Below are positions 33,898 through 42,723 of a stretch of DNA of 64,000 nucleotides, piece by piece (within the stretch, counting starts at the first letter, position 1; every line of letters begins with the position of its first letter). The notes below the pieces were generated by a model. It saw only the letters and a list, made by a program, of their open reading frames with translations, was not told where the DNA came from and did no database searches. The translations under genes were made by a program, and so were the position numbers. Where the stretch lies: contig NZ_JOAG01000046.1 of NCBI RefSeq assembly GCF_000725485.1, forward strand, positions 1 through 64,000, in the 5' to 3' direction. The stretch comes from Nonomuraea candida (GTDB lineage Bacteria; Actinomycetota; Actinomycetes; Streptosporangiales; Streptosporangiaceae).

Positions 33898-35115
33898 TCA
33901 TTCGGCCGGCGCCGGAGCGCCACGATCTGGCGCGGCTTCAGGCGCAGGCGGGCCTCCTGTTCCCGGGGAGCGGGGACGGCGGCGGTCGTGCCACAGCGAG
34001 GAGAGGGCGATGAGCAGCCCCGTGAGGGTGAGGGCGGCGGCCACCGGGTACAGGGACCCCGGCCCGGGGCCGTCGATGAGCCGGCCGCCGAGCCAGCCGG
34101 CGAACGCGGCGGCGAGCTGGAAGCCCGAGGCGTTGACGGCGACGGCCAGGGTCGGCGCGCCCCGGGCGGTGGCCACCACCCGGGTCTGCATGCCCGGGAT
34201 GATGGCGAACGCCAGCACCCCGAGCACGAACCAGAGCACGGCGGCGGAGAGCTGGTGACCGCTGAGCGGCAGGCCCAGGGCCAGGACGCCCGCCAGCCCG
34301 GCCAGCAGGCCCGCGAGCGAGGGCATGAGCGCCCGGTCGGCCAGCCATCCCCCCAGGAAGTTGCCCACGACCGCGCCTCCCCCGTACAGCAGCAGGAGCA
34401 GCGGGAGTGCCGCGCCGGGGAAGCCGCTGACGTCGGTGGCCAGCGGCGCCATGAAGGTGAAGACGGTGACGACGCCCAGGTTCCCCGCCGCGGTCAGCGC
34501 GATGGCGAGCACCACGTCCCGGCGGGCGAACACGCGGAGCTCACCGAGCAGGGACCCGACCTGCGGCGCGGGCCGGTCGGGCACGGAGCGCAGCACCATC
34601 GTCAGGGCGGTCGCGCTGAACACCGCGATCGTGGCGAAGGTGGCCCGCCAGCCGAGGTGCTGGCCGATGAAGGTGCCCAGCGGCGTACCGGCGATCATGC
34701 CCAGGTTCATGCCGAACGTCAGCCGCGCCACCGTCGAGGCCTGCCTGCCCGGCGGGGCGGTGGAGACGGCGGTGGCGACCGCGACGGCGAAGAAGGTCGC
34801 CACCACCAGGCCGGCCACGAAGCGTCCCGCCAGCAGGACCGGATAGGACGGGGCGAGGGCCGACGCGGCGTTCCCGGCGATGGAGGTGGCGATGAGCCCG
34901 ACGATGAGCGGCCTGCGCGGCAGCCGCGCGGTCAGCGTGGTGATCACCGGCCCGCCCACGATCATCCCGAGGGCGTAGGCGCTGACCAGGAGCCCGGCCG
35001 CCGGGACCGAGACCGACAGGTCGCGGGCCACGTCGGGCAGGATCCCGGCGATGACGAACTCCCCGGTGGTCAGGCCGAAGATCACCAGCATGAGCGAGAA
35101 GACCAGAAGCGACAT
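33898..35115 (-). CDS. MFS transporter, DHA1-like efflux type
   Basis: A 405-residue membrane protein with 12 predicted helices. FGLTTGEFVIAGILPDVARD is typical of the AraJ/Cmr-like DHA1 efflux group, and LGMIVGGPVITTLTARLPRR is motif A. The tail is Pro/Ala-rich and cytosolic. It starts seven bases after the PfpI gene and is the last of a three-gene operon with it and the GlxA-type regulator. Confidence 0.9.
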   Translation of the reverse strand: MSLLVFSLMLVIFGLTTGEFVIAGILPDVARDLSVSVPAAGLLVSAYALGMIVGGPVITTLTARLPRRPLIVGLIATSIAGNAASALAPSYPVLLAGRFVAGLVVATFFAVAVATAVSTAPPGRQASTVARLTFGMNLGMIAGTPLGTFIGQHLGWRATFATIAVFSATALTMVLRSVPDRPAPQVGSLLGELRVFARRDVVLAIALTAAGNLGVVTVFTFMAPLATDVSGFPGAALPLLLLLYGGGAVVGNFLGGWLADRALMPSLAGLLAGLAGVLALGLPLSGHQLSAAVLWFVLGVLAFAIIPGMQTRVVATARGAPTLAVAVNASGFQLAAAFAGWLGGRLIDGPGPGSLYPVAAALTLTGLLIALSSLWHDRRRPRSPGTGGPPAPEAAPDRGAPAPAE

Positions 35116-35122
35116 CTGGCGC

Positions 35123-35725
35123 CTAGAGGGGCTCGTCGGCCAGGTACGGCGGGGCGGGCTCGTACTGGAGCTCGCGGCGCACGGCCCGCGCGTGCTCGCG
35201 GCCGTGCAGCTTTCCGACCAGCCACAACGCGCCGTCGATCCCGGCGGAGACGCCCTGGGTCGTGATCAGGTCGCCGTCCACGACGTAGCGGGCGTCACGG
35301 ACGACGGTGACGTCCCCGCGCGCTTCGAGGGCGTCCTCGTAGGCCCAGTGCGTGGCCACGCGGCGCCCGCGGGCGGGGCCGGCGGCGTGCAGCAGGAAGG
35401 CGCCGGTGCACACGCTCATGGTCCAGGTCGCCTGCTCGGCGGTCTTGACGATCCAGTCGGTGACGGCGGCGTTGTGCGGCTCGATCTCGCGGGCGCCGCG
35501 CCCGCCCGGCACCAGCAGGACGTCCAGCGGCGGGTGGTCGCCCAGGGTGCGGTCGGGGATCAGGTGCATGCCCTTGCTGCAGCGCACCGGGTCGGGGTGC
35601 TCGGCGATGAGCAGCACCGTGTCGGCGCCGCCGCGCAGCAGGGCCGAGGTGGTGAAGACCTCCCAGGGGCCGGCGACGTCGAGCTCTTCGGCGACGTCGA
35701 AGATCAGCAGTCCGTACGTGGTCAT
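35123..35725 (-). CDS. DJ-1/PfpI family protein
   Basis: A 200-residue protein of the class I glutamine amidotransferase-like superfamily. The nucleophile-elbow Cys is in SVCTGAFLLHAAG, with an acidic residue early in FDVAEELDVAGPWEVF. Members include cyclohexyl isocyanide hydratase, proteases and chaperone-like proteins; WEVFTTSALL and THWAYEDAL match the hydratase-like subgroup, but the activity is not proven. Its ATG overlaps the stop of the upstream GlxA-type gene. The regulator has the same domain, so the pair may be duplicates. Confidence 0.9.
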   Translation of the reverse strand: MTTYGLLIFDVAEELDVAGPWEVFTTSALLRGGADTVLLIAEHPDPVRCSKGMHLIPDRTLGDHPPLDVLLVPGGRGAREIEPHNAAVTDWIVKTAEQATWTMSVCTGAFLLHAAGPARGRRVATHWAYEDALEARGDVTVVRDARYVVDGDLITTQGVSAGIDGALWLVGKLHGREHARAVRRELQYEPAPPYLADEPL

Positions 35726-36684
35726 CGGTGTTCTCCCAAGGTGGATCGGAATCTGTCGCGATAGTCGGAGGGGGTGACGCCCAGGCAGCGCTGGAAGCTG
35801 CGCCGCAGGGTCTCGGCGGTGCCGAAGCCGTAGCGGCGGGCGATGGCGTCGAGGGGGTCGCCGCCGTTCTCCAGGGCTCCCTGCGCCGCCTCCACCCGGA
35901 CCCGTTCGACGTAGGCGGCGGGCGGGATGCCGAGCTCGGCGGTGAAGCGGCGTTGCAGGTGGCGGGAGCTGAGCCCGGCGCGGGCGGCCAGGTCGGCGAT
36001 GTTGTGCCGGGCGCCGGGGTCGGCGTGGATGGCCGCCACGGCCTGGCGGATCGGGTCGGAGGAGGGCTGCATCGACCACAGCCCCACGCTGAACTGGGAC
36101 TGGTTGCCGGGCCTGCGCAGGAACAGCACCAGGTGGCGGGCCACCTCCAGCGCCACCTGCTGCCCCTGGTCCTCCTCCACCAGGGCCAGCGCGAGATCCA
36201 TCCCCGCGGTCACCCCGGCCGAGGACCAGAAGTGACCGTCACGGACGAAGATCGGATCCGGCTGGACGGTGACGGCGGGATACTCCCGCGCGAGCCGTTC
36301 GACCCTGGCCCAGTGGCTGGTGACGCGCCGGCCGTCCAGCAGACCGGCCTCGGCCAGCAGGAACGCCCCGCTGCAGACGGAGACGACCCGCCGGGCCCCG
36401 CGGGCGGCGGCGGTGATCCAGCCGGTCAGGCGCGGATCGTGCCTGGCGGTGTAGACGCCCGCCCCGCCGGTGACGACCAGCGTGTCGATGCCGGTCGGCG
36501 GCAGCGTCGCCACTCCGTGGCCGGCGTGCACCGGCAGACCGCTCTCGGCGCGCACCGGCCCCGGCACGGGGGCCACGACCGTGCAGTCGTAGCCCCCGGC
36601 GCGCCGGAACACCTCGTGCGGCCCGGCGAGGTCGAGCGATTGGAAGCCATCGAAGATGACGAAGGCGATGCGGGGTGGATGCAC
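35722..36684 (-). CDS. GlxA-family regulator (DJ-1/PfpI plus AraC HTH)
   Basis: A roughly 320-residue regulator. An N-terminal DJ-1/PfpI domain (IAFVIFDGFQSLDLAGPHEV, elbow Cys in SVCSGAFLLAEAG) is joined to a C-terminal AraC helix-turn-helix (HNIADLAARAGLSSRHLQRR ... RRYGFGTAETLRRSFQR). GTG 36684 places the first strand at the N-terminus as in relatives; ATG 36747 with GGAGGGG upstream would add 21 residues but lies over a TGGC/GCCA dyad that looks like control DNA. It heads an operon with the PfpI protein and an MFS exporter. Confidence 0.88.
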   Translation of the reverse strand: MHPPRIAFVIFDGFQSLDLAGPHEVFRRAGGYDCTVVAPVPGPVRAESGLPVHAGHGVATLPPTGIDTLVVTGGAGVYTARHDPRLTGWITAAARGARRVVSVCSGAFLLAEAGLLDGRRVTSHWARVERLAREYPAVTVQPDPIFVRDGHFWSSAGVTAGMDLALALVEEDQGQQVALEVARHLVLFLRRPGNQSQFSVGLWSMQPSSDPIRQAVAAIHADPGARHNIADLAARAGLSSRHLQRRFTAELGIPPAAYVERVRVEAAQGALENGGDPLDAIARRYGFGTAETLRRSFQRCLGVTPSDYRDRFRSTLGEHR

Positions 36685-36853
36685 GCCACCACGATCCGGC
36701 CCCGGGATCGATGGCGTCAACGACACGTATGCCACAGATCGCGCCATCTGCCCCTCCGTCCGGCGCGGATCGGGGCCGGAGGGAGCAGCGCCATGCATGG
36801 CATGACCTGGGCGAACCTGGACGCTCCGCCTTCAGGCGACTTCCGGCCTCCGC

Positions 36854-36898
36854 TTTCAGGGAAGCTGAAACTCCGGCTAAGCTTCAGGCTCCCTGAAG
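36854..36898 (+). promoter_or_regulatory. Paired TTCAGG palindromes
   Basis: TTTCAG-GGAAG-CTGAAA (36854-36870) and CTTCAGG-CTC-CCTGAAG (36882-36898) are two perfect dyads with centres 28 bp apart. A further TTCAGG half lies about 27 bp upstream (near 36831). They precede a small uORF and the DUF3817-like gene and probably bind a dimeric repressor. Confidence 0.6.
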
Positions 36899-36916
36899 GT
36901 TTGGAGAAGGAACCTC

Positions 36917-36955
36917 ATGACCCCTGCCCGACCAGCCGTGCGCCCGGGAGCGTGA
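36917..36955 (+). CDS. Candidate 12-codon leader ORF
   Basis: ATG 36917 follows a strong GAAGGA box and encodes MTPARPAVRPGA. Its stop lies four bases before the GTG of the next gene, in another frame. It may couple translation to the DUF3817-like gene, which lacks a good site of its own. Confidence 0.35.
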   Translation: MTPARPAVRPGA

Positions 36956-36959
36956 CGGC

Positions 36960-37208
36960 GTGCGCGTCCTGCGAATGGCGGCCACCGCCGAGGCCGTCTC
37001 CCTCACGATCCTGCTCACCAACCTGGCCACGCTGCACCTCGAAACGATCACGAGCGTGGCGGGGCCGGTGCACGGCACCGCCTACGTGACCGTCATCGCC
37101 GCCACCTCGCTGGCACGGAGCGCGAGAGGCGTGCGCCTGCGCGCGCTCGTCCCGGGGGTGGGCGGCCTGCTCGCCCTCCGGCACCTCCTCCGCACGCAGC
37201 AGGAATGA
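36960..37208 (+). CDS. DUF3817-like small membrane protein
   Basis: An 82-residue protein with three hydrophobic segments. EAVSLTILLTNLATLHLETI followed by GPVHGTAYVTVIAA matches the DUF3817 pattern of an E-x-x-S/T helix and then G-P-x-H-G. The function of the family is unknown. It starts at GTG 36960. The DoxX-like gene follows 49 bases later, so the two may be co-expressed. Confidence 0.7.
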   Translation: MRVLRMAATAEAVSLTILLTNLATLHLETITSVAGPVHGTAYVTVIAATSLARSARGVRLRALVPGVGGLLALRHLLRTQQE

Positions 37209-37257
37209 TCGGCCGTGTCCGCCCCGCTCCCCGCGCCTCGACCCGAAGGGCAGCCGC

Positions 37258-37608
37258 ATGCACACCGCCTACCTCGTCGTCACCGTCGTCACGATCCTGG
37301 CCAACGCCGTGATCGCCCTCCTCGACCTCGCGCGGGTCCCCTGGGTGCTGGGCAACTCCGCCGCGGTGAACGTCGACCCGTCCTGGGTCCCGCTGCTGGG
37401 CGTGCTGAAGGCCGCCGGAGCCGCCGGGCTGGCCCTGGGGCTCGCGGGAGTCCCGTACGTCGGTCTCGCCGCCGCCGTCGGGCTCGTCCTGTTCTTCCTC
37501 GGCGCGCTCGTCGCCCACGTCCGCGCCGGGGTCTTCCACAACATCGCCGTGCCGGGGGCGTACTTCGCCCTGGCCGTCGCGTCCGCCGTCCTCGCCGCCG
37601 CACAGTGA
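37258..37608 (+). CDS. DoxX-like membrane protein
   Basis: A 116-residue protein with four hydrophobic helices. VPLLGVLKAAGAAGLALGL and VGLVLFFLGALVAHVRAG are typical of the DoxX_2 group, small membrane proteins sometimes tied to redox or thiosulfate metabolism. The ATG is preceded by GAAGGG. Confidence 0.85.
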   Translation: MHTAYLVVTVVTILANAVIALLDLARVPWVLGNSAAVNVDPSWVPLLGVLKAAGAAGLALGLAGVPYVGLAAAVGLVLFFLGALVAHVRAGVFHNIAVPGAYFALAVASAVLAAAQ

Positions 37609-37764
37609 CGGCGCCGGGGACGGGCCGGCGCGGTTCCGGAACGTCTCGTGACCCTGTCCTCCGCCGGGGAGGGCGAGACCTAGGACCAAGGGCGGATCAG
37701 GGCCCGGGCCCGTAGGACCATCGTCCGATGCCGTTCGCGGCGGCGCCCCCGCGACACTGATCGC

Positions 37765-38982
37765 ATGGCTTCCCCCTCCCTCACGAGAACCGCCGGCGTG
37801 CGCCCGTTCCTGGTGGGCATGTTCGTCGACGCGCTCGGCAACGGGCTGTACGTGCCCCTGACCCTGCTGTTCGTCCACGAGGTCACCGGCCTGCCGATGA
37901 CGACCGTGGGGCTGGGGGTCACCGTGGCGGCGGTCGTGGGACTGGCGGCCAACCCGGTGGCCGGGAGCCTCATCGACCGGTTCGACGCGCGCCGCGTGCT
38001 GATGGGCACCTACGTGCTGCGGGCGCTGGCGTTCGCCGCCTATCCCCTGGTGGACGGCTTCGCGGCGCTGATCGCCGTCGCCGCGCTGGTCGCGATCGGC
38101 GATCGCGCCTACTACCCGGCCTCCGGCGGCTACGTCTCCGCCCTGGCCGAGGGCGCGCTCAGGGACCGCCTGTACACGCTCCTGGCCACCGCCAGGAACG
38201 TCGCCTTCGGCCTGGGCGGCCTGCTGTCGGCGGGCCTGGTCTCCCTCGCCGGCGCCGGCGGGTTCGCGGTCGTCGCGCTGGTGAACGCGGCCAGCTTCGC
38301 CCTGGCCACCGCCTGCCTGGTCCTGTCCGGGCGGGGGGCGCCCGCCCCGCCGCCCCGGCAGCCGGGCGGCTACCGCCAGGTGCTCGCCGACCGGCCCTTC
38401 GTCACCCTGGTGGCGGCGGAGCAGGCCTACACCCTGATGCACCTCATCCTCCCGGTCGCCCTGCCGGTGTACGCGGTCACCGTGCTCGGCGCCCCGCCCG
38501 CCCTCCTGGGCATCCTCTACGCGATCAACACCGTCCTCGTGGCGGCGGGCCAGCTCCCCGTACGGCGGTGGCAGCGTCACACCCGCCGCACCCACGCCAT
38601 GGCGCTGAGCGGCCTGATCATGATGCTGGCGTGCGCCGGCTACGCCGCGACGGCGCTGCTCCCCGCCGGACCCGCGCGCATCGGCGGCCTGCTCGCCGCC
38701 ACGCTCGTCCTCACCCTCGGCGAGCTCATGCACACCGTGCCCAGCTGGGCCCTGGCGGCCGGCACCGCGCCGCCGGCGCTGCGCGGCCGCTACCTCGCCG
38801 TCTACCAGCAGACCTGGGCCGTGGCCGCGGTCGTCGCACCGGCCGGCTTCTCCGCCCTGCTCGACACGGCGCCGCCCCTGCTGTGGCTGACGCTGGCGGC
38901 CCTGGTGGGGCCGGCCGGGCTCGCCCTGCTCCGCCTGGCCCGCCGCCTGCCCGCCGACGCGGTGGCACCGCCCGGAGCTTGA
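37765..38982 (+). CDS. MFS transporter
   Basis: A 405-residue 12-helix membrane protein. Motif-A-like NPVAGSLIDRFDARRVLM follows helix 2, and LIAVAALVAIGDRAYYPASG is a conserved part of helix 4 in the drug-efflux subgroup. The end of the gene lies 66 bases before the convergent XRE-cupin gene. The substrate is unknown. Confidence 0.9.
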   Translation: MASPSLTRTAGVRPFLVGMFVDALGNGLYVPLTLLFVHEVTGLPMTTVGLGVTVAAVVGLAANPVAGSLIDRFDARRVLMGTYVLRALAFAAYPLVDGFAALIAVAALVAIGDRAYYPASGGYVSALAEGALRDRLYTLLATARNVAFGLGGLLSAGLVSLAGAGGFAVVALVNAASFALATACLVLSGRGAPAPPPRQPGGYRQVLADRPFVTLVAAEQAYTLMHLILPVALPVYAVTVLGAPPALLGILYAINTVLVAAGQLPVRRWQRHTRRTHAMALSGLIMMLACAGYAATALLPAGPARIGGLLAATLVLTLGELMHTVPSWALAAGTAPPALRGRYLAVYQQTWAVAAVVAPAGFSALLDTAPPLLWLTLAALVGPAGLALLRLARRLPADAVAPPGA

Positions 38983-39048
38983 GCGCTGCCGCGAACCCGG
39001 TCAGCCGGTCGAGCACGAAGGGGATGTCCAGCTCTGGAGCGGGTCCGG

Positions 39049-39639
39049 CTAGGGAGCGGCTTGCGGGGCCTCGCGGTCGTCGTCGCGCTGGTGGCCGCGG
39101 CGCGCGTCGCGGTCGAAGATGCCCAGGATCTCGCACGGCCCGCCTTCGGCGCCGATGGCGTGCGGCATCATCGTCGGGAACTCGGCGGCCTGGTTGGCCT
39201 CCAGGCGCAAGCGGCGGTGGCCGAGCATGAGGATCGCGGTGCCGGACAGGACGACGAGCCATTCCCGGCCCGGGTGGGCGCGCATCCGGGCGGGATTGTC
39301 GGGCGGCGGCTCGGTCATGCGCCGGCGCATCACGGTCATGCCGGGGTCACTCTTGATCGGCCAGCGCATCACGCCATGGACGCTGTCGATCATGGGGCTG
39401 ATGACGACGTCGTCGGAGGCGGTCTCGACCAGCTGGTCGAGGGAGGTGTCCAGGGCGCGGGCGAGGGTGACGAGCTGATCCAGCGCGAGGCGGCGCCGGC
39501 CGTTCTCGATGCGGCTCAGGGAGGACTGGCTGAGCCTGGCGCGGGCGGCCAGCTCTTCCAGGGACCAGCCCTGCGCGACCCGCAGAGCGCGGATGCGTTT
39601 GCGTACGAGGCTGTCCAGGTCTTCATCTTCTTGCTTCAT
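39049..39639 (-). CDS. XRE-family regulator with cupin domain, leaderless
   Basis: A 196-residue regulator starting MKQEDEDLDSLVRKRIRALR. The helix-turn-helix is WSLEELAARARLSQSSLSRIENG. The C-terminal cupin runs from PGREWLVVLSGTAILMLGHR to EFPTMMPHAIGAEGG. TAGAAT on the minus strand (39647-39652) stands seven bases before the ATG, so the transcript is probably leaderless. It is divergent from the EmrB/QacA exporter, its likely target. Confidence 0.92.
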   Translation of the reverse strand: MKQEDEDLDSLVRKRIRALRVAQGWSLEELAARARLSQSSLSRIENGRRRLALDQLVTLARALDTSLDQLVETASDDVVISPMIDSVHGVMRWPIKSDPGMTVMRRRMTEPPPDNPARMRAHPGREWLVVLSGTAILMLGHRRLRLEANQAAEFPTMMPHAIGAEGGPCEILGIFDRDARRGHQRDDDREAPQAAP

Positions 39640-39657
39640 GGGCAAGATTCTATGCCC
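39640..39657. promoter_or_regulatory. Inverted repeat over the XRE-cupin promoter
   Basis: GGGCA (39640-39644) and TGCCC (39653-39657) flank the -10 box TAGAAT of the leaderless regulator gene. Binding here would shut off the regulator and could affect the divergent exporter. Confidence 0.5.
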
Positions 39658-39795
39658 CTGGTGCAAGGCGCGCCTATCGTCGCACGCAGATCCGTTGAGG
39701 CCGGGCGCCGAGGAGAGACGACGGCTGACCTCCTTCGCCGGCTCGTCGTCCGGGGCGACGCCTGCCTTTCGACCTGCGTTTCTTGAGAGGAATCC

Positions 39796-41400
39796 ATGAC
39801 CACGAACCAGCCCGTACAGGGGGAAACCGCCGCGGCGAGCGGCCGGGACGCGCCGGACGCGCGCCAGCTGCGCACCATCCTGATCGCCGTCTGTGTCGCG
39901 TTGATGGCGGTCATCGCCTCGGTGACCGGGTTGAACGTCGCCCAGCCCGACATGGCCGTCGAGTTCGGCGCGTCACAGACCACCATCCTGTGGATCATCA
40001 ACGTCTACACCCTCACCCTGGCCGCCCTGCTGCTTCCGCTCGGCGCGATCGGTGACCGGCTGGGCCGCAAGCCCACGCTGATCACCGGCCTGATCGCCTT
40101 CGGGATCGCCGGCGCGCTGGCGGGGCTGGCCCCGTCCGCCGAAGTCATGATCGCCGCCCGGGTGCTCAGCGGCGTGGGCGCGGCGATGATCATGCCGATC
40201 ACCCTCGCCGTGATCACCTCGACCTTCCCCGACGAGCGGCGCGGAAAGGCGATCGGCGTGTGGACCGGCGTCGCCGGGGGCGGCGGCATCATCGGCATGT
40301 TCCTGTCCGCCCTGCTCGTGGACGTGGCGCACTGGCGGTGGCTGTTCCTGCTGCCCGTCGTCCTGGCCGCCGTCTCGCTCGGCATGATGCGCTCCGTGCC
40401 CGACTCCCGCGAGCACTCCGGGCACCCCTTCGACACCATCGGCGCGCTGACCTCCGTCGTCGCCGTGGCGGGCCTCATCTTCGTCCTCCAGGAAGGCCCG
40501 GAGCGCGGCTGGAGCGACCCCGTCACCCTGGCCGGCCTCGCCGCCGGCCTGGCGGCCCTGCTCTTCTTCGTGGCCCGGGGCCTGCGCCGGGGGGACGCGT
40601 CCCTGCTGGACGTGCGGCTCTTCCGCGAGCGCGGCCTGGCCGGCGGCTCCCTCACGCTGCTGGTGGTCTTCGGTGTCCAGGCGGGCGTGTTCGTGGTCCT
40701 CTTCCCGTTCCTGCAAGCCGTGCTCGGCTGGTCGGGGCTGCTGTCCACCCTGGCGCTGATGCCCATGGCCGTGCTGATGATGCTGACCTCCGGCGTGGCG
40801 CCCAGGCTGGCCGCGCGCATCGGCGCCCGCTCCACCATGGCGGCGGGAATCGTGCTGTTCGGCGCCGGGCTGGCCCTCATGGCGGGCATCGTCTCCGTCG
40901 CGGGCGGCTACCTGTCCATCCTGCCCGGCATGCTCGCCATGGGCATCGGCATGGGCCTGGCGATGGCCCCCTCCACCGAGGCCATCACCAGCTCCCTGCC
41001 GAGGGAGCAGCAGGGTGTCGCCTCCGCGCTCAACGACATCACCCGCGAGTTCGGCACCGCACTCGGCGTCGCCCTGCTCGGCGCCCTCCTGGCGCGGGGC
41101 TACCGCGCCGCCATCGACGACGAGCTCGGCGGCCTCCCCCAGGGCGCGGCGGACGCCGCCCGCCAGGGCGTCGCCAACGCCATCGAGGCCGCGGGCGCCG
41201 CCGGCCCCCACGCGCGAGCCCTGGCCGACGCCGCCCGCCAGTCCTTCGTCGACGGCTGGCAGCAGGCCATGTGGGCGGGGGTGGTCGTCATGGGCGTCCT
41301 GTTCGTCTACACCGCCGTCCGCGGCCCGCGGAACAGGCCCTCCGCCTCGGCGGGCAGGGAGCAGACCCCCGAAGACCGGCACCCCCAGATGACCGCATGA
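39796..41400 (+). CDS. MFS drug exporter, DHA2 (EmrB/QacA) type
   Basis: A 534-residue 14-helix transporter of the proton-antiport drug efflux type. Recognisable marks are LNVAQPDMAVEFGASQTTIL WIINVYTL-type helix 1-2 spacing, GAIGDRLGRKPTL (motif A) and GVGAAMIMPITLAVITSTFP (motif C-like). The preceding XRE-cupin gene is divergent and probably controls it. Confidence 0.92.
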   Translation: MTTNQPVQGETAAASGRDAPDARQLRTILIAVCVALMAVIASVTGLNVAQPDMAVEFGASQTTILWIINVYTLTLAALLLPLGAIGDRLGRKPTLITGLIAFGIAGALAGLAPSAEVMIAARVLSGVGAAMIMPITLAVITSTFPDERRGKAIGVWTGVAGGGGIIGMFLSALLVDVAHWRWLFLLPVVLAAVSLGMMRSVPDSREHSGHPFDTIGALTSVVAVAGLIFVLQEGPERGWSDPVTLAGLAAGLAALLFFVARGLRRGDASLLDVRLFRERGLAGGSLTLLVVFGVQAGVFVVLFPFLQAVLGWSGLLSTLALMPMAVLMMLTSGVAPRLAARIGARSTMAAGIVLFGAGLALMAGIVSVAGGYLSILPGMLAMGIGMGLAMAPSTEAITSSLPREQQGVASALNDITREFGTALGVALLGALLARGYRAAIDDELGGLPQGAADAARQGVANAIEAAGAAGPHARALADAARQSFVDGWQQAMWAGVVVMGVLFVYTAVRGPRNRPSASAGREQTPEDRHPQMTA

Positions 41401-41511
41401 ACCCGGACCGGCCCGCGCGGCCTCCCCCTCCGGCCGGACGGCGGCCTTCACCTTCTTTTGCGGTGCCGGCTGATGTCATGGGGGGCCGGCGTGATCCGGT
41501 ACCGTGCCGGG

Positions 41512-42723
41512 ATGCGCCGAGCTGCGATCACGCTGAGCCACCCGGGCCCGCCGGGCCCCAGACACGTCGAGCTCGCGGTTCAGGGGAGCGTCCTGTCGCG
41601 GCGGTGGTGGACCGGCGCCGGCAAACCGCGCGAGAGCGCGAAGACCTTCGGCGACGAGCACGGCGCACGGGACGCGCTGGAGAAGGAGACGCGCGCCAAG
41701 ATGCGCGACGGCTTCGTCCTCCGGCGTGCCGCCGACGCGGCCGAGCCGGGCGAGCTGGTGTTCCAGTGCATGGTGCGCGGCGCCGGCGGCGACCTGTTCG
41801 ACCTGCATCCGGACGGCCGCACGCTGGCGATCGGGGCGACCCCGCACGACCCCCGGCGGGTGGAGATCACCGTGATCGACCTGCCGACCGGGGCCCGGCG
41901 CCCGGTCCACGCCGAGTCGGGCCGGATCGGGCAGCAGGGGGTCTGGTTGCAGGCCATGGCGTTCGACGCGGACGGCTCCCGGCTGGTGTTCGCCGTGAAC
42001 GGCGAGACCCGGGAGCTGGACCTCGGCAGCGGCGAGACGCGCGTCCTGGCGGTGCACGACCTTCGCACGATCAATCCGTTCTTCGCGCAGCCGTGCTGGG
42101 ACGCCGCCCGCGAGCGCCTGCTGCTCTTCCACCAGGACCGGGTACGCGTCCTCGGCCCGGACCGCGAGCCGCTGTTCGACCTGCCGGTGGGCGAGCGGCC
42201 CGGGTTCCGGACCGCCACGCTGTCACCGTCCGGCCGGCTGGTGGCGCTGACGTTCGGCGAGCTGTCGCAGGTGGAGATCTGGGACGTGCAGGGCGGCGGC
42301 CGGGTGCTGGCCGAACGGTTCCCGTATCCGCCGGGCTTCACCGGCGCGCCGACCGGGATCCACCGTCTCGGCTTCGACCCGGAAGAACGCCTCCTCGTCG
42401 CCGGCGGCCCTCACCTGGCCGGGTGGTTCGCGATGGCGGCTGACACCGGCGAGTTGCGGTGGGCCGTGGCGGACAGCCAGGTCACCGGGCGCTACCAGAG
42501 CTGCGGTGACTGGGCCTACTCCCCGGACGGGACGGTCGCCGCCATGGGCGGGTGGGACGGCGTCGTCACCACGTTCCCGGCCGCCACCATGCGGCGCACC
42601 GGAACGGCGTACCTGGGCGGGTGGCCCTGCCGGGTGCGGCGGGTCGCGTTCTCCCGCGACGGCGCGCTCCTCCTCATCGGCGACGACAGCGGCCGCGTCT
42701 CCGTTCACAGGGTGGCCGGCTGA
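41512..42723 (+). CDS. WGR-like domain plus beta-propeller protein
   Basis: A 403-residue cytosolic protein. The first 80 residues (VELAVQGSVLSRRWWTGAGK ... FGDEHGARDALEKETRAKMR) resemble a WGR domain, found in nucleic-acid-linked proteins. The rest contains repeated WD40-like blades (LFDLHPDGRTLAIGA, AMAFDADGSRLVFAV, TATLSPSGRLVALTF, DWAYSPDGTVAAMGG, RVAFSRDGALLLIGD). TACCGT at 41500-41505 just before ATG 41512 suggests a leaderless transcript. The function is not known. Its end overlaps the convergent membrane gene by 19 bases. Confidence 0.75.
   Translation: MRRAAITLSHPGPPGPRHVELAVQGSVLSRRWWTGAGKPRESAKTFGDEHGARDALEKETRAKMRDGFVLRRAADAAEPGELVFQCMVRGAGGDLFDLHPDGRTLAIGATPHDPRRVEITVIDLPTGARRPVHAESGRIGQQGVWLQAMAFDADGSRLVFAVNGETRELDLGSGETRVLAVHDLRTINPFFAQPCWDAARERLLLFHQDRVRVLGPDREPLFDLPVGERPGFRTATLSPSGRLVALTFGELSQVEIWDVQGGGRVLAERFPYPPGFTGAPTGIHRLGFDPEERLLVAGGPHLAGWFAMAADTGELRWAVADSQVTGRYQSCGDWAYSPDGTVAAMGGWDGVVTTFPAATMRRTGTAYLGGWPCRVRRVAFSRDGALLLIGDDSGRVSVHRVAG

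Noticed and set aside
40260..42443. 727-residue plus-strand frame bridging the DHA2 exporter and the WGR protein
   Set aside because: It is out of frame with both real genes and has Arg/Pro-rich shadow composition.
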